Shown piece by piece: positions 30,352-38,100 of a stretch of 42,446 nt of DNA. The position numbers and the translations under genes are program-made. The notes under the pieces were generated by a model. The model was not told where the DNA came from. It saw nothing but the letters and a program-made list of their open reading frames with translations, and did no database searches. Numbering within the stretch: position 1 is the first letter of the stretch; each line of letters begins with the position of its first letter. The stretch is from the IMG/VR virus record IMGVR_UViG_3300044529_000039, positions 1 to 42,446 of that record. One strand, given 5' to 3'. The DNA is from a virus.

Positions 30352-30545
30352 GCCTGCTGGGGGCGCGGAAGCCGAAGAAGGACTGGATCGGCGGGGCGGT
30401 GAAGCATCCCGGCGCGCTGACGCGCGAGGCCCAGGCCAGCGGACGCACCAAGCTGCAGCAGGCCGAGGTTGACAGCCACAGCAGCGACCCGAGCAAGCGT
30501 GGGCGGGGGCTGCTGGGCATGCGATTTATCAAAAAGACGATTTGA
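30348..30545 (+). CDS. Small basic protein, 65 aa
   Basis: Begins MSLLGARKPKKDWIGGAVKH and continues with GALTREAQASGRTKLQQAE and a KRGRGLLGM end. The central Gly-Ala-Leu-Thr-Arg segment resembles small basic phage head or internal proteins. Overlaps the preceding gene by four bases. Function unknown. Confidence 0.6.
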   Translation: MSLLGARKPKKDWIGGAVKHPGALTREAQASGRTKLQQAEVDSHSSDPSKRGRGLLGMRFIKKTI

Positions 30546-30555
30546 GGACGTGAAC

Positions 30556-30771
30556 GTGACCGAGACCGTTACCACGACTGAAGAAGCGATGAATCTCAGC
30601 ATTCAAGCTGTTCATCGCGTGTACCCCGAGGCGCATTGCGTACGGGTGGGCACACAAGACGGAAAGCGCTGGTGGGTGCTTCGGGATCAGCGCATTCCAT
30701 GTCCGAAATTAGCAGATGCCGAATCTCCGGTTGAGGCGTGGGCAGAGGCCCGCGACAATCTCTATGCCTGA
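30556..30771 (+). CDS. Small hypothetical protein, 71 aa
   Basis: GTG start at 30556, seven bases after GAGGA; GTG 30550 is an alternative. The product has HRVYPEAHCVRVGTQDGKRW and a WVLRDQRIPCPK segment with two cysteines. No family recognised. It overlaps the next gene. Confidence 0.55.
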   Translation: MTETVTTTEEAMNLSIQAVHRVYPEAHCVRVGTQDGKRWWVLRDQRIPCPKLADAESPVEAWAEARDNLYA

Positions 30772-31132
30772 CCGGGTCAAACCAGCACCGAACCGGGCCG
30801 CCCGCCGCGCGGCGGAGAAGTACCGTAGGCGCATGAATATGCCCGTCAACGCGGCGAACTTTACCCCCGAGCAGAAGATGCAGTTTGTGGAAGATCAGAT
30901 CCGCGCGCGGACGGCGGCGCAGCGGGACTTTCTGCTGTGCCCGTACTGCGGTGGCGAGAACTGGCCAGCAGGGTCAGGCGAGATGTGCTGCGATCTGTTC
31001 AGGCAGGCCGTGGTGGCGGTGCTGGAGCGGATGGAGAAGCAGGACGAGGTGCGGGCCACGCTGGAGTTCATGGGCGAGGTTGCGGATAAGAACATGCAGG
31101 CGTTGCAGGAGAAGAAGCCGTGGCTTCACTAG
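30764..31132 (+). CDS. Zinc-ribbon protein
   Basis: 122 residues from the ATG at 30764, overlapping the previous stop; the ATG at 30833 is an alternative. The N-terminus is basic (RVKPAPNRAARRAAEKYRRR). CPYCGG and GEMCCD (residues about 64-82) form a zinc ribbon. The C-terminal half is helical. It is the last gene before the portal and could bind nucleic acid. Function unknown. Confidence 0.62.
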   Translation: MPDRVKPAPNRAARRAAEKYRRRMNMPVNAANFTPEQKMQFVEDQIRARTAAQRDFLLCPYCGGENWPAGSGEMCCDLFRQAVVAVLERMEKQDEVRATLEFMGEVADKNMQALQEKKPWLH

Positions 31133-31138
31133 CAGCAC

Positions 31139-31171
31139 CCCACCCTTTGCGATAAGACTGCAAAGGATGGG
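31139..31171. repeat. REP-like hairpin before the portal gene
   Basis: CCCACCCTTTGC (31139-31150) and GCAAAGGATGGG (31160-31171) pair except for one mismatch, with a nine-base loop, followed by CCACCC. No T-run follows on the plus strand. I remember very similar CCCACCC ... GGGTGGG hairpins as dispersed repeats in Acidobacteriota genomes; from memory only. Confidence 0.65.
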
Positions 31172-31182
31172 CCACCCGGCGG

Positions 31183-31191
31183 TGGTAGGAT
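31183..31191 (+). promoter_or_regulatory. Extended -10 promoter, weak candidate
   Basis: TGGTAGGAT lies seven bases before the portal ATG at 31198, so a transcript from here would be almost leaderless. The -35 area is GC-rich with no consensus. Weak support. Confidence 0.35.
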
Positions 31192-31197
31192 TTCAGG

Positions 31198-33696
31198 ATG
31201 GCGGAAGACACGCGGCTGGCGGCGCAGGGTGGGGACGAGGACGCGAGGCCGAACGACGGCACGCGGGCGGTGGAGCAGCATCCGGGGGCCATTGCGGGGC
31301 CGGATGAGCCACCCACGTATGGCGAGCGCAACCGCAAGCTGCCCCAGCAACTGAAGGACGCGATCAAGCAGGCCCTGGTGTCGATGGGCAGGCTGGAGCT
31401 GTACGACCGCCGGCGGGAGTCGATGCGGGACTTTCGCAACCGCAAGTACCGCGCCGGGCAGCAGCACATGTACGGCAACCGGAACACCGGGGCGTACACC
31501 GAGCTGAGTCCCGGCGAGACGGTGTCGGTGGGTGGGAGCACGGCGCCGATCCAGTGCCCGGAGTATATGGGCGACTTCAACATCTTCCGCCCGACCGAGC
31601 TGGTGATTGAGAGCGTGCTGACCCAGCAGCCGCCGGGAATCGACTTCCGGCCCGACACCCAGAGCACCGAGGACCTGGAGGCGGCGGACACCGCGGAGAC
31701 CTATCGCGAGTACTTTGACCGCAGCAACGATGTGAAGCTGATACAACTGCGGATCGTGCAGATGATGTGCGAGAGCGGGCGGACGGTGGTGGCGGTCTCG
31801 ACCGAGGCCGACGCGCAGCTGCTGGGTGAGAACGGCAAGGGCGAGGCCAAGCAGCGCGAGGTGGCGCGGGTGTTCGGCACGCTGGAGAGCAAGTGCGTGC
31901 CGCTGACGGCGCGCGACCAGGCCAGCCTGGATGCGGTGTTTCTGTACGACGATCCCAGCGTGAACAAGGCCAAGGGCGAGTATCCGCACATCCGGACAAA
32001 GATCAAGGGCGTCCCGGCGATCAGCGAGAACATGTACGAGCGGATCCTGCGGCTGGGCGTGCTGCAGGGCAACCGCCGGAGCGGGCAGTTGACGGATGCG
32101 CTGAGTCACCTGGCGGGGCGGGTGAATGCGTTCCTGCGGCCGAGCTGCTGGGAGGCGGACTACTTCGACGAGCCGTATGAGCTGTTTGCAGGGGATGACG
32201 AGGCCGGGATACCGGCGGACGAGCCCGAGGACAACGAGAACAAGGACGGCACGCCGTTCAGCCTGCGGGACAAGCTGAACCAGCTATTTCCACAGGGTAT
32301 GCACACGGTGTATGTGGGGCTGGAGTACGCCGAGGCATGGGCGGAGAGCGTAGATGATGCGCTGGCCATCGGATTCCCGTATGAGGGCGACGGGATGAGC
32401 CGCGAGGCCATGATGGACGACGCGGTGGAGATACAGGACTTCTTCAACAACATCATGAATCTGCTGTGGGAGGCCGTCGACACCGGCTGGCCGCGCACCC
32501 ACGTGAACGCGGAGGTTGACGACTTTGACGCGCTGACGGACCAGATCAGCGCGCCGTACATGTTCAGCCTGCACAAGGCCCGGACCGGCATGAAGACGCA
32601 GGACGACTTCTTCCGCGAGCCGGACCTGGTGCTGCCGGACAGCGTGGTGAAGCTGATGGAGTACCTGGGCGGGCCGTTCCTGCAGTTTGTGCTGGGGACG
32701 CCGCCGAGCCTGTTTGGCGCGGGCATGGAGGACCAGAAGACGGCCAGCGGGTACGCCACGGCGCGCGCGCAGGCCATGGGCGTGAAGGGCGTTCCGTGGA
32801 TGGCGGTGCAGAAGCTGATGGCACGGATGTACACCATGGCCGCGCTGAAGGCCGCGCAGAACCCGGACTATGCGGAGCAGATTCTGGTGCCGGTGGCCAA
32901 CGGCCAGATGAAGACGATGAAGCTGGAGCGGCTGACTAAGGGGCACTTTGGGGCGTATCCGGATGAGGATTCGAGCTTCCCGACGTCGACCGCGGAGCAG
33001 CGCGCGATGCTGCAGCAGATGATCACGATGGCCGCGAGCAACCCGGAGATTGCCAGCCAGCTGCTGGGGTACGTGTACAACTGGGAGATATTCAAGCAGA
33101 TCTTCGGTATGAGCGAGCTCGAACTGCCGCAGGCGGAGTGCGCGGCGAAGCAGATGCGGGAGATCGAGGAGCTGCTGCAGCAGAGCCCGATTCCGCCGCC
33201 GCCGGAGCAGCTTACGGCCTGGAAGCAGCAGCAGCAGGCCACGCTCGAGCAGCACGCCACGGCGGCCGCTGCGGCGCACCTGGCCGGGCAGCCGCTGCCG
33301 CCGGCGCCGCCCACGCCGGTGATGGTAACGTTGGGCGGCGGGGACGATGGCGCGGGCGTGGAGTATCCGATGGAGCTGCTGAAGCCGTCGATCGAGCCGG
33401 ACCCGCAGGACTTTGACGCGTGGGAGGGGCTGACGGGCAAGCAGTGGCTGAGCAGCAAGGCGTGCTGGCGGGAGCTGAATGTGGGGCGGCCGGGGCCGGA
33501 TGGCGCGGTGATGCCGAACCCGGAGGGCGTGGCGAATGTGCGGCTGCATGTGCAGATCCACCTGGACCGCGCGGCTGCTATGATGGCCACGGCAGCGCCG
33601 ACGATCTCGCCGGCGGCGACCGGCCCGCAACCGCCCGCGCCGATGGGTGCCAAGCCTGCGCTTCCACAGCCGGCGGGTGCGGGGCAGACGATGTAA
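31198..33696 (+). CDS. Portal protein
   Basis: 832 residues. An acidic N-terminus precedes a helical region (LYDRRRESMRDFRNRKYRAG). Conserved portal segments follow: FRPTELVIESVLTQQPPGID near residue 128, EYFDRSNDVKLIQLRIVQMM, FFNNIMNLLWEAVDTGWPRT near residue 417, and FSLHKARTGMKTQDDFF. The TPPSLFGAGMEDQKTASGYA segment is near residue 500. The C-terminal 100 residues are Gln/Ala/Pro-rich and disordered. The dodecameric portal is the DNA entry vertex of the capsid. The gene follows the order expected for a podovirus (portal, scaffold, coat). Confidence 0.85.
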   Translation: MAEDTRLAAQGGDEDARPNDGTRAVEQHPGAIAGPDEPPTYGERNRKLPQQLKDAIKQALVSMGRLELYDRRRESMRDFRNRKYRAGQQHMYGNRNTGAYTELSPGETVSVGGSTAPIQCPEYMGDFNIFRPTELVIESVLTQQPPGIDFRPDTQSTEDLEAADTAETYREYFDRSNDVKLIQLRIVQMMCESGRTVVAVSTEADAQLLGENGKGEAKQREVARVFGTLESKCVPLTARDQASLDAVFLYDDPSVNKAKGEYPHIRTKIKGVPAISENMYERILRLGVLQGNRRSGQLTDALSHLAGRVNAFLRPSCWEADYFDEPYELFAGDDEAGIPADEPEDNENKDGTPFSLRDKLNQLFPQGMHTVYVGLEYAEAWAESVDDALAIGFPYEGDGMSREAMMDDAVEIQDFFNNIMNLLWEAVDTGWPRTHVNAEVDDFDALTDQISAPYMFSLHKARTGMKTQDDFFREPDLVLPDSVVKLMEYLGGPFLQFVLGTPPSLFGAGMEDQKTASGYATARAQAMGVKGVPWMAVQKLMARMYTMAALKAAQNPDYAEQILVPVANGQMKTMKLERLTKGHFGAYPDEDSSFPTSTAEQRAMLQQMITMAASNPEIASQLLGYVYNWEIFKQIFGMSELELPQAECAAKQMREIEELLQQSPIPPPPEQLTAWKQQQQATLEQHATAAAAAHLAGQPLPPAPPTPVMVTLGGGDDGAGVEYPMELLKPSIEPDPQDFDAWEGLTGKQWLSSKACWRELNVGRPGPDGAVMPNPEGVANVRLHVQIHLDRAAAMMATAAPTISPAATGPQPPAPMGAKPALPQPAGAGQTM

Positions 33697-33710
33697 GCTG
33701 GAGCAAACGT

Positions 33711-33741
33711 GGGTGGCGACCGACCGCTGTGGCACGAGGAC
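33711..33741. promoter_or_regulatory. GGGTGGCGACCGAC leader element, copy 1
   Basis: GGGTGGCGACCGAC (33711-33724) followed by GCACGAGGACG just before a start. The same layout recurs at 40861-40896. Possibly a leader structure or translation enhancer. Confidence 0.5.
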
Positions 33742-33750
33742 GTGAACGGC

Positions 33751-34209
33751 ATGAAGATCTACGTGGCAAGTTCCTGGCGGAACACCTACCAACCTGACAT
33801 CGTGAAGAAACTGCGAGCGCTGGGGCATGAGGTCTATGACTTCAGGGGCGCTGGGACTGGCTGGGGAGAAAAACCCGGCGGGGACGGCGGTTTTTCTTGG
33901 AAGACTGTTGACCCGGAGTGGCAGAGTTGGCCGGACGACGTTGAGCGATACCGCGCAGGACTGGACCATCCGCTGGCGATTGAAGGCTTCAACCGCGATA
34001 TGGATGCACTGAAGCGCGCCGACTGCTGCATCATGGTGATGCCGTGCGGGCCGAGCGCCAGTATGGAAATGGGATGGGCCTGCGGGGCTGGTAAGCTGGT
34101 GGCCGTCTATATGCCGGCGATTCGCGAGCCGGATCTGATGGTGAAAATGGCGGATTTGGTCACGACCCGCTGGGATAACATCGAGCTGTGGCTGCGGGTT
34201 GACATTTAG
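33751..34209 (+). CDS. Nucleoside 2-deoxyribosyltransferase-like protein
   Basis: 152 residues from the ATG at 33751 (GAGGACGTGAACGGC before it). Landmarks of the family are MKIYVASSWRN at the start, LRALGHEVYDFR (about residue 28), a DPEWQSW segment, FNRDMDALKRADCCIMVMPC (about 80-100) and GPSASMEMGWACGAGK, in which the Glu is the expected nucleophile. These enzymes move 2-deoxyribose between bases or act on nucleoside phosphates; phage relatives are discussed in connection with base modification or nucleotide salvage. No partner modification enzyme other than the methyltransferases is seen. Confidence 0.85.
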   Translation: MKIYVASSWRNTYQPDIVKKLRALGHEVYDFRGAGTGWGEKPGGDGGFSWKTVDPEWQSWPDDVERYRAGLDHPLAIEGFNRDMDALKRADCCIMVMPCGPSASMEMGWACGAGKLVAVYMPAIREPDLMVKMADLVTTRWDNIELWLRVDI

Positions 34210-34223
34210 ACACGAGGTAAGCG

Positions 34224-35627
34224 ATGGCGGACGAAGCAGCGGTGCTGGATGCAGGGGTGGACGCGGGAGCCGATACCGGCGCGGACGACGGTGCGAGTGG
34301 CGCGGATGATGGCGCCGGCGCCGATGGTGCCGGCGAGGGTGACCAGGGCGCGGACCGCGGCGGCGAGGGTGGCGAAGGCGGCAAGGGGGCCGATGCTGCG
34401 GCGCTGACCGGGCTGGTGGTGAAGGATGCGGGCGGGCAGTTGAAGATGACGCCCGCGCTGAAGTCCCGGCTGGACGAGATGAAGGCCAAGGGCGGCGAGG
34501 ATGCGCGGCTGGCGAAGATGATCCGCGCCAGCGTGTTTGAGGCCGAGACGCTGCGCGAGCGCGGCGGGGCCAAGGCGCTGCTGGAGCAGGTGGCCAAGCT
34601 GGAGGAGATGGGCGGCGAGGAGGGTATCGCGTCCACAAAGGAGGAGCTGGGCCAGTGGCGGCAGCTGGACGAGGACTTCAAGGCCGGCAAGCCGGAGGTA
34701 GCCAAGGACATTGCTGCGGGGAACCCGGAGGCGTTCTGCAAGATTGCGCCGCAACTGTTCGGCGAGTACGCGCAGATGGACCCGGACGGGTTCAATGGGT
34801 ATGTCTGTTCGATAGTGGCCTCCGACCTGAAAGCAGAGGACGTGCCGCTGGCGATGAGGATGATGGCCAAAGGCATCTTCAACCAGGGTGGCCCGAAGTT
34901 CAATGAGCTGGGCCAGTTGGTGAGCCTGAATGCGCAGGAGGGCAAGGAAGACATTGCGGCCGAGTGGATGAAGGTCGCAGGATGGTTCGACCGGCTGACC
35001 GGACTGAGCAAGCTGCAATCGAAAGGCCCGAAGAAGCCCGAGGCCGGCAAGGACGGCGCGGGTGAGGGCAAGCCGGACGAGATTGCGCAGCGGGAGCAGG
35101 CGCAGACCGTGCGGGAGTGGAGCTTTGAGCGGGAGCGGGTGCTGGACAAGGAGACCGAGTCGGCGTTCACCAGGCTGTCCGGCGGGCGCACCGTGAGCGA
35201 GAAGCAGGTGGCGGCGATCCGGGAGCTGTTCGACAGCCGTCTGCGGCGCATGCTGAACGCCGACGGGAAGCACAAGAGCACCGTGGACCGGTTTCTGGCG
35301 GCGAAGGACAAGCAGGGCTATCAGAAGCACATGCAGGCCAAGTACAAGGACATGGTGCCGAAGGCGATGGCGGCGGCGTTTGACGCCATCCTGCCGGGCA
35401 AGCCGGGGCCGAAGGCTGCGGGGGACAAGGGTAAAGGCGCGGACGCCGGGAAGGCCGCTGCGGCGGCCGGGACCACGCCGGCGGGCGTGGAGCGGAAGAT
35501 GGGCAAGGCGCCGATGAAAGACACCGCATGGAAGAACAGCGTGAAGTGGTACGCGCGCACGCCGGAGATGAAGGCCAAGGGGATGTATCCGCTGAAGAGC
35601 GGCAAGATTGAGCAGTATGTAGGGTAA
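34224..35627 (+). CDS. Scaffolding protein, candidate
   Basis: 467 residues with an acidic, Ala/Gly/Asp-rich N-terminal 55 residues. A long helical body follows with alternating charges (LKSRLDEMKAKGGEDARLAK and on), a possible coiled coil around residues 90-145, and a Lys/Gly-rich flexible region near 395-430. The C-terminus is basic (KNSVKWYARTPEMKAKGMYP), as expected of a coat-binding end. No cysteine-rich or enzymatic motif. Position between portal and coat genes with this composition is typical of scaffolding proteins, which guide capsid assembly and then leave. Start follows CACGAGGTAAGCG. Confidence 0.75.
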   Translation: MADEAAVLDAGVDAGADTGADDGASGADDGAGADGAGEGDQGADRGGEGGEGGKGADAAALTGLVVKDAGGQLKMTPALKSRLDEMKAKGGEDARLAKMIRASVFEAETLRERGGAKALLEQVAKLEEMGGEEGIASTKEELGQWRQLDEDFKAGKPEVAKDIAAGNPEAFCKIAPQLFGEYAQMDPDGFNGYVCSIVASDLKAEDVPLAMRMMAKGIFNQGGPKFNELGQLVSLNAQEGKEDIAAEWMKVAGWFDRLTGLSKLQSKGPKKPEAGKDGAGEGKPDEIAQREQAQTVREWSFERERVLDKETESAFTRLSGGRTVSEKQVAAIRELFDSRLRRMLNADGKHKSTVDRFLAAKDKQGYQKHMQAKYKDMVPKAMAAAFDAILPGKPGPKAAGDKGKGADAGKAAAAAGTTPAGVERKMGKAPMKDTAWKNSVKWYARTPEMKAKGMYPLKSGKIEQYVG

Positions 35628-35631
35628 GGCA

Positions 35632-35660
35632 GGGAATAGGGAATAGGCAGTAGGGAGTAG
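35632..35660. repeat. GGGAATAGG-type repeat array
   Basis: CAGGGAATAGGGAATAGG and CAGTAGGGAGTAG units directly follow the scaffold stop. Same family as 15567 and 23634. Confidence 0.85.
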
Positions 35661-35695
35661 AACGGCAGAGGCAAGCGAAAAGGAGCGAGAGGGCG

Positions 35696-35917
35696 ATGGC
35701 AGTAGGACAGCGGGAGTTCGGGACGGTGAAGTGGTTCAACGCGGCGAAGGGCTTTGGGTTCATCGCGCGCGATGACAATCCGAAGGATGTGTTTGTGCAC
35801 TACTCGGAGATCCAGACCGAGGGCTACAAGAGTCTGGATGAGGGTGCGCGGGTGTCGTTCTATGTGGCCCAGGGACCGAAGGGGCCGCAGGCGAACGAAG
35901 TGCAGGTGAAAGCGTAA
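35696..35917 (+). CDS. Cold-shock domain protein (CspA-like)
   Basis: 73 residues, the full length of a single cold-shock domain. RNP1 is GFGFIA and RNP2 VFVHYSEI, preceded by [10 protein letters not shown]. These OB-fold proteins bind single-stranded RNA or DNA and open RNA hairpins. It lies between scaffold and ASCH genes in the head operon, unlike the usual bacterial context. It may act as an RNA chaperone or anti-terminator for phage transcripts. The ATG follows GAGCGAGAGGGCG. Confidence 0.96.
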   Translation: MAVGQREFGTVKWFNAAKGFGFIARDDNPKDVFVHYSEIQTEGYKSLDEGARVSFYVAQGPKGPQANEVQVKA

Positions 35918-35935
35918 GGACGAGGACGGCACGGC

Positions 35936-36403
35936 ATGAGGGCGATCAGCCTATGGCAGCCACACGCGACGGCGATTGCTCTGGGGCTGAAGCCGTACGA
36001 GACCCGCAGTTGGGCGACATCCTACCGGGGCCCGCTGGTGATCTGCGCAGCGAAGAAGCCTTTCCGCGAGCGGGACTTCGACACGGATTGGGACTGGTGT
36101 GTGGAGGCCCGCGACCGCCTGGCCGCGGCCGGAGTGCCTTTGCCGCAGCTCCCCTATGGCGTGGCGCTGTGCATTGTGGACCTTGTTGATTGCCTGCCGA
36201 CAGAGCCGCTGACTAAGCGGCTGTACCCAGATGAGCGATTCTGGGGTGACTTTGGGCCGCAGCGGTTTGCGTTCAAGCTGGAGAATGTGCGGCTGATCGA
36301 GCCGCCGAAGCCGGTGGTGGGTCACCAGGGATGGTTCGATGTGGACATGGGCGCAGCCACGCCGGCGCCGACGAAGCCAGCACAGTTGCAACTGTTTGCA
36401 TAG
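35936..36403 (+). CDS. ASCH-domain protein, second type
   Basis: 155 residues. The start RAISLWQPHATAIALGLKPY, then ETRSWATSYRGPLVICAAKK, is the ASCH pattern (x-S-L-x-x-P-x-A, E-T-R, R-G-x-x-x-I-x-A). GQRFAF and VVGHQGWFDVD follow, and the tail is Ala/Pro-rich. The conserved Lys of AAKK and Thr-Arg of ETR would face the ligand pocket in this fold. It is distinct from the ASCH protein at 4889, which has a longer insert. Possible roles are binding of modified nucleosides or RNA. GAGGACGGCACGGC precedes the ATG. Confidence 0.85.
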   Translation: MRAISLWQPHATAIALGLKPYETRSWATSYRGPLVICAAKKPFRERDFDTDWDWCVEARDRLAAAGVPLPQLPYGVALCIVDLVDCLPTEPLTKRLYPDERFWGDFGPQRFAFKLENVRLIEPPKPVVGHQGWFDVDMGAATPAPTKPAQLQLFA

Positions 36404-36742
36404 CCCTGTGGTACTATTCTGCCAGTGACAATTCGCTGTATCGGCATGAGGGAGCGGACACCCTTACAAACCGGGCTGATGGAGTGGATGGCACAGGCAA
36501 GAGACGTGGCCGGGTGATGTGAGTCCGATGGCCACGACCAGAACTTGAGAACGTGTACAGAAACCTTGTGCGCAAGCGGCAGCAGCGTCCATGCTGGTCC
36601 CTCCGGGGGCGAATGGATGCACATAGGCGAGAACAACCTCAGAGAGCACGACAAGCGCACGCGCTAACGCGCGCTGACGCTGACTACGTTCGGCAGGGGC
36701 GAGAGCCACCGGCCGCGCGATCTCACATGGAGTGTGTCCGCT
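36404..36742 (+). other. 339-bp region before the coat gene, with a TGA-interrupted frame
   Basis: No full gene is seen here. One reading frame is open from the ATG at 36446 to the TAA at 36665 except for a single TGA at 36515-36517. The first part reads MRERTPLQTGLMEWMAQARD and the second ends GEWMHIGENNLREHDKRTR, both protein-like. The upstream part has no SD. It could be a broken gene, a read-through case or coincidence. A GC-rich inverted segment (around 36655-36676) lies near its end. The region may serve as the 5' leader of the coat mRNA. Confidence 0.4.
36409..36417 (+). promoter_or_regulatory. Extended -10 promoter candidate before the coat gene leader
   Basis: TGGTACTAT just after the ASCH stop. 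A start site near 36424 would give the coat mRNA a leader of about 320 bases. No matched -35 at standard spacing. Confidence 0.4.
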
Positions 36743-38008
36743 ATGGCAGCCGGAAACAATGCATCGACAGTAGCATCGCAGCTGGAGTACGTGCGTGGCG
36801 AGTTGGAGGAGCCGTTCCTTACCTCGTCCATTTTGTGGTCGCGCATTGAGGCGCGGACCGACATCAAACCGGTATCGAGCCGACCGAGCCGCATTCCGAC
36901 GGTGCCGCTGCCGCCCGCGGCCTTCCGCCAGGCAGGCGTGGATGGGCAGGGCCTGGGACGCGGACAGGGCGCGCAGGAGGTCTACGGGACGTTGAGCTGC
37001 GTGTACTTCAGCGCGGCCATCGAGTACACCGCCCAGACCGAGTACGCGACGGACTCGAACGAGAAGGCGATCAAGGACTACGTGGCGCTGACCACGGAGC
37101 TGAACACCCGGCAGATGGCGGGGTTCATGGACGCGCTGGTGGCGACCAGCGATGGGTCGAACACGCTGGACACGGTGGTGTCGGCGGGTGCGACGTCGTT
37201 GATTGTGAATAACCCGAACGCCTTCAGCAACCAGCAGAACATCGACATTTACAGCTCGCTGACCGGCGCCGCGGGGTTTGTGGCGACGGTGCAGATCAAC
37301 ACGGTGGACACCACCAACAGCGAGCTCTGGCTGACCGGCCCGGTGCCGGCCGGCGTGACGGCGGGCTACTTTCTGGTGGTGAATGGGAGCGCGGGCCTGC
37401 CAAACAGCGGCCTGTTCGGGCTGCCGGCGTACCAGGTGGGCGGAAACGCGGGCACCTGGATGAACCTGCTGCGGTCCAGCTTCCCGGACCAGTTCAGCGC
37501 CCGCAACATCCCGGCCAACGGCGCGCTGACCCCTGCGATTGTGCGGGCGCTGCTGAACCAGATCATTCTGGCGAAGGGCGAGGCTGCGGCCGAGTCTGAC
37601 GACCTGGTAATCCACCTGAACGTGGACATGGACGCGGCCTGGGAGGACAATGCGCTGCTGGTGCAGCGGATTGACATTGCCAGCGGGCGCCGTAAGGAGT
37701 CCGACGACATGCTGGCGAAGAAGTCCAGCAGCACGATGGCGGGCTACGAGAAGATTGTGAACCCCCGGGCGATACCGGGGCGGATCGACTTTCTGGCGTT
37801 GAAGAAGTGGGGCCGGCTGGAGGCCAAGCCGCTGGACCTGTACGAGGTGGACGGGCAGACGACCTTCCCGGCGTACGCTGCGGACGGGTCGATTGCCACC
37901 AGCAACATGAGCTGGCTGCTGCTGGGCTGCCAGGTCGGCAGCTGGCTGCCGCGCATCAACGCGTACATCAGCAATGTGACGATTCCGAAGAACTACTTCG
38001 GCCATTAG
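36743..38008 (+). CDS. Major capsid (coat) protein
   Basis: 421 residues from the ATG at 36743 (GGAG ten bases upstream; an in-frame GTG at 36734 is possible). The helical start MAAGNNASTVASQLEYVRGE and PFLTSSILWSRIEARTDIKP is followed by beta-strand-rich domains, an internal insertion (residues about 135-210: VVSAGATSLIVNNPNAF and on), and a closing helical/beta part ending PKNYFGH. Length and fold-like pattern agree with an HK97-type coat. It directly follows scaffold-region genes, as expected. Identification is by position and pattern rather than exact homology. Confidence 0.82.
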   Translation: MAAGNNASTVASQLEYVRGELEEPFLTSSILWSRIEARTDIKPVSSRPSRIPTVPLPPAAFRQAGVDGQGLGRGQGAQEVYGTLSCVYFSAAIEYTAQTEYATDSNEKAIKDYVALTTELNTRQMAGFMDALVATSDGSNTLDTVVSAGATSLIVNNPNAFSNQQNIDIYSSLTGAAGFVATVQINTVDTTNSELWLTGPVPAGVTAGYFLVVNGSAGLPNSGLFGLPAYQVGGNAGTWMNLLRSSFPDQFSARNIPANGALTPAIVRALLNQIILAKGEAAAESDDLVIHLNVDMDAAWEDNALLVQRIDIASGRRKESDDMLAKKSSSTMAGYEKIVNPRAIPGRIDFLALKKWGRLEAKPLDLYEVDGQTTFPAYAADGSIATSNMSWLLLGCQVGSWLPRINAYISNVTIPKNYFGH

Positions 38009-38009
38009 G

Positions 38010-38036
38010 CCGAGCGTAGTGGGTAGAGCGTAGAGA
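38010..38036. repeat. TAGAGCG / TAGTGGG repeat array
   Basis: GAGCGTAGTGGGTAGAGCGT follows the coat stop. It is related to the AGAGCGT array at 30121 and to the GGGAATAGG family. Confidence 0.65.
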
Positions 38037-38044
38037 AAACTTGA

Positions 38045-38072
38045 CGGGCGGCTGGAGAAATCCGGCCGCCCG
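38045..38072 (+). other. 12-bp hairpin with GAAA loop after the coat gene
   Basis: CGGGCGGCTGGA (38045-38056), loop GAAA, TCCGGCCGCCCG (38061-38072): 12 consecutive pairs, one of them T-G. No T-run follows, so it is not a classical intrinsic terminator. It may protect the 3' end of the coat mRNA, stall polymerase, or act as a processing site. A TTGACG at 38041 overlaps its left arm. Confidence 0.75.
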
Positions 38073-38081
38073 TGCTAGTCT
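38073..38081 (+). promoter_or_regulatory. Extended -10 promoter, weak candidate
   Basis: TGCTAGTCT directly follows the hairpin and lies about 20 bases before the Dam-type methyltransferase ATG. The -10 match is poor. Listed because it fits the pattern of similar sites before other head genes. Confidence 0.3.
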
Positions 38082-38100
38082 GTGGGCACGGAGAACGTGC

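Noticed and set aside
32284-34638. 784-codon leftward open frame spanning portal, deoxyribosyltransferase-like and scaffold genes
   Set aside because: Crosses three well-supported rightward genes, with composition typical of a GC-rich antisense frame.
36515-36520. TGA-TGT read as selenocysteine-cysteine
   Set aside because: No selenocysteine insertion element or selenoprotein family pattern is seen; a broken or separate frame is simpler.
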